Source: Microcoleus sp036704825
GTDB taxonomy: Bacteria; Cyanobacteriota; Cyanobacteriia; Cyanobacteriales; Microcoleaceae
Reading direction: 5' to 3'
Assembly (NCBI GenBank): GCA_036704825.1
Contig: JAUBSN010000040.1
Location: 1 to 64,000 of the forward strand
Length of the DNA: 64,000 nt
Under the pieces are notes generated by a model. It saw nothing but the letters and a program-made list of their open reading frames with translations, was not told the DNA's origin and searched no databases. Below, piece by piece: positions 60,312 through 64,000 of the stretch (positions are counted from its first letter, which is position 1; every line of letters begins with the position of its first letter). A program made the translations under genes and the position numbers.

Positions 60312-61560
60312 TCGCAGCCGCCGCAATCTTGCCCACTGGTTTACGCTCTCGATGGGGGCTATTCTCATCATTTTTGCAGGGATCATTTACTACCAGCGCT
60401 CGGTTAACCGCTTAGAAGAGAGCGATCGACTACTCTACAAAAAAGCAAGAGTCATGGCTGCCAATATTGACTGTGGTTGGCGGCAGGGAAAAGAACACGT
60501 CGATCTGAGTAACGTTCCGATTCTTGGGAATTATTCTCCTCCCTCTGACAGTGAAGTTGTTTACGTTCGCTGGTATTCAGCGACTGGACAACTGCAACAG
60601 TTTTATGGGGTGCAGCCCTCGGATCGGATAGAGGCGATCGCGGCGTTTCAAACCATTAAGTCTCCCCCCGAGTGGCTGCGACAATTAACCCTTCCGGTTG
60701 ACTGCAACGGACGCGCGATCGGCTACCTCCAGATTGCCATCCCGTTGACGGATGCTCGGGAAACACTCAGAGAGTTACTGATTGTGATGGTGGTAACAAT
60801 TCCCTTGACCCTGGGCGCTATTAGTCTAGTAGGTTGGTTTTTAGGCGGGTTGGCAATGCAGCCCATTCAAAACGCCTATGCCCAAATGCAACGATTTACG
60901 TCTGATGCTTCCCACGAACTAAGGGCACCGCTGGCCACCATACTCAGCAATGCCCAGGTTGGCTTACTCAGCCCAGTCGATGCCGGCAAGCCTAAGCACT
61001 CTCGATTGGAAAAGATTGCTGAAACCGCTAAGTCGATGAATCGGTTGGTTACCGATCTCTTGTTTTTGGCACGACAGGCAGGACATTTAGACCCAAACTC
61101 GCTTCAATCGATTCACTTGAATGACCTGTTGAAAGATACGATCGCCGCTGCCTCAATACAGGGTGTTGCCCAGCATTTAAGCCTTCATTTACAACTGCCT
61201 GAAGAGAGAGTTATCATCAAAGCCAATTCGGATTTATTAAAACAATCTATCACTAATCTACTCACCAATGCCTGCAAATATACCTTACCTGAAGGAACTG
61301 TGTGGCTGCGGTTGTTGACTCAATCTCATCGCATTTTAATTCAAATAGAAGATACGGGAATCGGCATTCCCGATGTAGATTTGCCACACATTTTTGAGCG
61401 ATTTTACCGAGTTGATGAGGTACGAACGCGGAAGAAAGGCGGCTCGGGATTGGGATTGGCGATCGCCCAGCAAATTGTGGAAGCTCACGGCGGACACCTA
61501 ACGGTAAGTAGCGAGGTTGGGAAAGGTTCTCTGTTTCAAATAGAACTGCCCCTGTCATAG
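60304..61560 (+). CDS. rppB: Two-component sensor histidine kinase (RppB-like)
   Basis: The 418-residue kinase overlaps its regulator by eight bases, so the two are translationally coupled. An N-terminal membrane helix (WFTLSMGAILIIFAGIIYYQ) and a second (LLIVMVVTIPLTLGAISLVG, about 155-185) bracket a ~130-residue sensing domain. Then come the HisKA domain with FTSDASHELRAPLATILSNA (phospho-His, about residue 205), and HATPase with the N-box LLTNACKYTLPEG, IEDTGIGIPD (G1) and GGSGLGLAIAQQIVEAHGGH (G2). It likely phosphorylates the RppA-like regulator in response to a periplasmic or membrane signal. The rest of the HAMP linker is short. Alternative names include NrsS; the specific signal cannot be read. 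Confidence 0.88.
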   Translation: MFNRSRRNLAHWFTLSMGAILIIFAGIIYYQRSVNRLEESDRLLYKKARVMAANIDCGWRQGKEHVDLSNVPILGNYSPPSDSEVVYVRWYSATGQLQQFYGVQPSDRIEAIAAFQTIKSPPEWLRQLTLPVDCNGRAIGYLQIAIPLTDARETLRELLIVMVVTIPLTLGAISLVGWFLGGLAMQPIQNAYAQMQRFTSDASHELRAPLATILSNAQVGLLSPVDAGKPKHSRLEKIAETAKSMNRLVTDLLFLARQAGHLDPNSLQSIHLNDLLKDTIAAASIQGVAQHLSLHLQLPEERVIIKANSDLLKQSITNLLTNACKYTLPEGTVWLRLLTQSHRILIQIEDTGIGIPDVDLPHIFERFYRVDEVRTRKKGGSGLGLAIAQQIVEAHGGHLTVSSEVGKGSLFQIELPLS

Positions 61561-61771
61561 AAGATATCCTGAAGATTGTCACTCTGGAATCACAGTTGCG
61601 ATCGATTGGGCAGTTGCGGTTTCAACCGCCGAGGGTAAAGTGCGCGACTGTATGAACTTCCACAGCCGATCGCACTTTTGTCGATCTGTCGCTGTCGCGC
61701 ACCTACTCCCCAATCAATCTGAAACAAGCAGATTTTATCTCAATTAGCAATGAGCAATTACTCATCACGAC

Positions 61772-61792
61772 TTAGCAATTAGCAATTAGCAA
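61772..61792. repeat. Three tandem TTAGCAA heptamers
   Basis: TTAGCAA is repeated three times perfectly at 61772, 61779 and 61786 downstream of the pnp stop codon, with related units (gagcaattac, aattaccaattacc) on both sides. Confidence 0.85.
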
Positions 61793-61828
61793 TTACTCTA
61801 CAAGTAATTACCAATTACCAACCGTAAA

Positions 61829-63982
61829 CTATTTATTCAGCGCTTCGCGGGCGGCTACCGCTTCGTCGGGATGAATGTTCAATCGGGTCAAATTAATTCG
61901 ACCTTTATTGTCAATTTCTCGCACTTTGACAATCACTTCATCGTTCACAGCTAACTCGTCTTCCACTTTGCCAACGCGGTAGTCAGCTAACTGGGAAATG
62001 TGAATCATTCCTTCTTTTCCGGGCAAAATTTCCACAAAAGCGCCGATCGGAATAATTCGAGTTACGCGGCCGACATAAACGTCTCCTGCATTTAACTTGC
62101 GCGTCATGCCTTGGACAATATTGTAAGCCCGCTGAGCTTTTTCGCTGTCGTTGCCGGCAATTGTCACGGTTCCGTCGTCTTCGATGTCAATTTTGACACC
62201 GGTTTCTTCGGTGATGGCTTTGATCGTTTTACCACCTGGCCCAATTACCAAACCGATAAATTCCGGATCGATTTTCAGGGTTAGCAAACGCGGTGCAAAC
62301 GGCGACATTTCCTTGCGGGGAGTGTCGATGGTTGCCAGCATTCTTTCTAAAATTTGCAGTCTGGCCGGTTTGGCTTGGCGGATGGCATTGGCAATTACAT
62401 CTAAGGGCAAACCTTTGATTTTCATGTCCATCTGCAAAGCGGTAATGCCGGTGTCGGTACCGGCTACTTTGAAGTCCATGTCGCCCAAAAAGTCTTCAAT
62501 TGCCTGAATGTCAGTCAAAATTCGGACTTCATCGCCTTCTTTAATTAAGCCCATTGCCGCGCCGCTGACGGGTTGGGAAAGGGGAACGCCTGCATCCATT
62601 AAGGCTAGCGTTGAGGCGCAAACTGAACCCATTGAGGTCGAACCGTCGGAAGAAAGGACTTCTGAAACTACGCGAATCACGTAGGGGAAATCTTCTTTGG
62701 ATGGCAAGACCGGCAGCAAAGCGCGTTCTGCCAGGGCTCCGTGACCGATTTCTCGGCGTCCGGGCGATCGCATCGGCTTGGTTTCTCCTACCGAAAACGG
62801 CGGGAAATTGTAGTGATGCAGGTAGCGTTTGTCTTGCTGCGGGTGCAAGTCGTCTCCTAAGTCTTGGGCGTCGCCTGGGGTTCCCAGGGTAGCTGCAGAC
62901 AAGACTTGAGTCAACCCGCGATTAAACAACCCGCTGCCGTGTACTCGCGACGGCAGCACCCCTACGCGACAAGAAACGGGTCGCACCTCGTCTAGCTTGC
63001 GACCGTCTACACGGACGCCATCATCGAGGATTTGCTGGCGCATGATTTTTTTGGTAACATCTTTGAAAACGTTGCCGATCGCCTTGGTGTTGGCGGTGGC
63101 CGCTAGTTTTACCGGGTCTTCTTCCGGGAGTTCGGCGATCGCAGCTTCGACTGCATTTGCCTTAACTTCGTCCAATGCTGCATTCCGTATTGTTTTGTCT
63201 GTTTCAAATCTTGACAAAATGGTGCGGATGGGTTCTCGGGCGCGATCGCGAATAAAGTTTTCCAGGGCAGAATCTAAGGATGGCCGTTCCTCTACCACCA
63301 AATCGATGCCCAATTCCGCCATAATTTCGCGCTGGGCTTGAATCAAGTCACAGGCTGCTTCGTAGCCGAAGTCGATCGCTTCGATGATATCCTGTTCCGG
63401 CAATTGGTTAGCGCCGGCTTCCACCATGATTACTCCCTCAGGAGAACCGGCTACCACCAGATCCAACTCGCCTTCTTTGATTTCGCTGTAGGTGGGGTTG
63501 ATGATGAAATCGTCCCCTACCAAACCGACTCGCACCGCCGCCATCGGCCCGTAAAACGGCATTTTCCCCAGCAGTATGGCCACCGAAGCCCCCGTCACCG
63601 CCAAAACGTCCGGCGGCACTTGTTCGTCCATCGAAACCGTTGTGGCTACAACTTGAATGTCATCTCGCAGCCAGCTTGGAAATAGCGGTCGCAGGGGTCG
63701 ATCGATCAAACGGCCAGTCAAAGTCACTTTTTCTGGGGGACGCCCTTCCCTTCGCAAAAATCCACCGGGAATTTTACCGCCAGCGTAGAGTCTCTCTTCG
63801 TAATCCACCAACAGGGGCAGGAAATCAATTCCTTCTCTCCCCGCAGATCGAGTCGCCGTCACTAAAACCGCCGTGTCACCCGACTGAATCAAAACTGCAC
63901 CGCCTGCTTGAGGCGCTAGTAAACCAATCTTCAGTCTAATATCCCGTCCATCGAAGGATATCGACTTGTCTATCTCTACCAT
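61829..63982 (-). CDS. pnp: Polyribonucleotide nucleotidyltransferase (PNPase)
   Basis: The 717-residue protein starts MVEIDKSISFDGRDIRLKIG and has the canonical order: RNase PH 1 (GREGIDFLPLLVDYEERLYA, GGKIPGGFLRREGRP), an all-helical linker, RNase PH 2 (DGVRVDGRKLDEVRPVSCRV), a KH domain with GLVIGPGGKTIKAITEETGV (about residue 565) and a C-terminal S1 domain (VYVGRVTRIIPIGAFVEILP). It degrades RNA 3'-5' with phosphate and can add tails in the reverse direction; in cyanobacteria it makes most poly(A)-like tails. The length equals the family norm. The gene ends close to the right edge of the window, starting 18 bases from its end, so its promoter is outside. Confidence 0.97.
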   Translation of the reverse strand: MVEIDKSISFDGRDIRLKIGLLAPQAGGAVLIQSGDTAVLVTATRSAGREGIDFLPLLVDYEERLYAGGKIPGGFLRREGRPPEKVTLTGRLIDRPLRPLFPSWLRDDIQVVATTVSMDEQVPPDVLAVTGASVAILLGKMPFYGPMAAVRVGLVGDDFIINPTYSEIKEGELDLVVAGSPEGVIMVEAGANQLPEQDIIEAIDFGYEAACDLIQAQREIMAELGIDLVVEERPSLDSALENFIRDRAREPIRTILSRFETDKTIRNAALDEVKANAVEAAIAELPEEDPVKLAATANTKAIGNVFKDVTKKIMRQQILDDGVRVDGRKLDEVRPVSCRVGVLPSRVHGSGLFNRGLTQVLSAATLGTPGDAQDLGDDLHPQQDKRYLHHYNFPPFSVGETKPMRSPGRREIGHGALAERALLPVLPSKEDFPYVIRVVSEVLSSDGSTSMGSVCASTLALMDAGVPLSQPVSGAAMGLIKEGDEVRILTDIQAIEDFLGDMDFKVAGTDTGITALQMDMKIKGLPLDVIANAIRQAKPARLQILERMLATIDTPRKEMSPFAPRLLTLKIDPEFIGLVIGPGGKTIKAITEETGVKIDIEDDGTVTIAGNDSEKAQRAYNIVQGMTRKLNAGDVYVGRVTRIIPIGAFVEILPGKEGMIHISQLADYRVGKVEDELAVNDEVIVKVREIDNKGRINLTRLNIHPDEAVAAREALNK

Positions 63983-64000
63983 GTAGCACTGCTTCCTTAT

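Overview
The window looks like chromosomal DNA from a filamentous, gliding cyanobacterium of the Microcoleus/Oscillatoria kind. The evidence is frequent GCGATCGC octamers, cyanobacteria-type families (DUF3318, KGK, DUF3352, DapL lysine synthesis, stand-alone CofH, secreted TPS-CHAT proteins), a hormogonium-type (Hmp) motility chemosensory cluster, and abundant short tandem and hairpin repeats. The genus is inferred, not demonstrated.

Layout. 1-7.0 kb: a truncated Ser/Thr kinase-ATPase and a 1618-residue secreted haemagglutinin-N/CHAT protein, with an IS1-like relic between them. 7.4-10.8 kb: small proteins, a CNT-type nucleoside transporter homologue with an altered binding motif, and DUF3318. 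10.8-13.6 kb: a degraded accessory patch with two broken toxin-antitoxin-like loci that meet at one junction, an apparently intact CdiA-CT-like nuclease with a small overlapping partner, and a truncated XRE regulator diverging from a small protein. 13.7-17 kb: a GT-C membrane glycosyltransferase and a GT2-GtrA fusion that probably supplies its lipid-linked sugar. 17-25.4 kb: cofH, a Uma2-like protein, a second intact XRE/small-protein divergent pair with three 21-bp iterons, a PD-(D/E)XK-like protein, dapL, an unknown protein and DUF3352. 26.6-33.8 kb: a second TPS-CHAT gene (split only by an assembly gap in a 48-bp repeat), a DUF262-AlbA_2 protein and an Rpn-type nuclease.

34.4-54.1 kb: ccsA, a KGK protein, tilS with a repeat element inserted in frame, and the motility block hmpF - hmpA (PATAN-CheY) - hmpC (CheW) - hmpD (MCP) - hmpE (CheA-REC). 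The CheY-only hmpB/pilH gene is absent from its usual slot, and a frameshifted double-HNH endonuclease gene sits between hmpD and hmpE. A pentapeptide-repeat/RidA fusion follows. 54.2-64 kb: a permease and a lipoprotein methyltransferase in tandem, a PQQ-type sugar dehydrogenase lipoprotein, TnpB and DUF190 relics, an OmpR-type regulator/kinase pair (RppA/RppB-like), and pnp.

The best candidates for something undescribed are the two mirrored XRE + small-protein modules (12.65-13.6 kb and 19.05-19.8 kb), the CdiA-CT-like pair, the DUF262-AlbA_2 protein, the secreted TPS-CHAT protease-like pair, and the repeat element that is translated inside tilS. All functions are inferred from sequence motifs read by eye; no database search was run.
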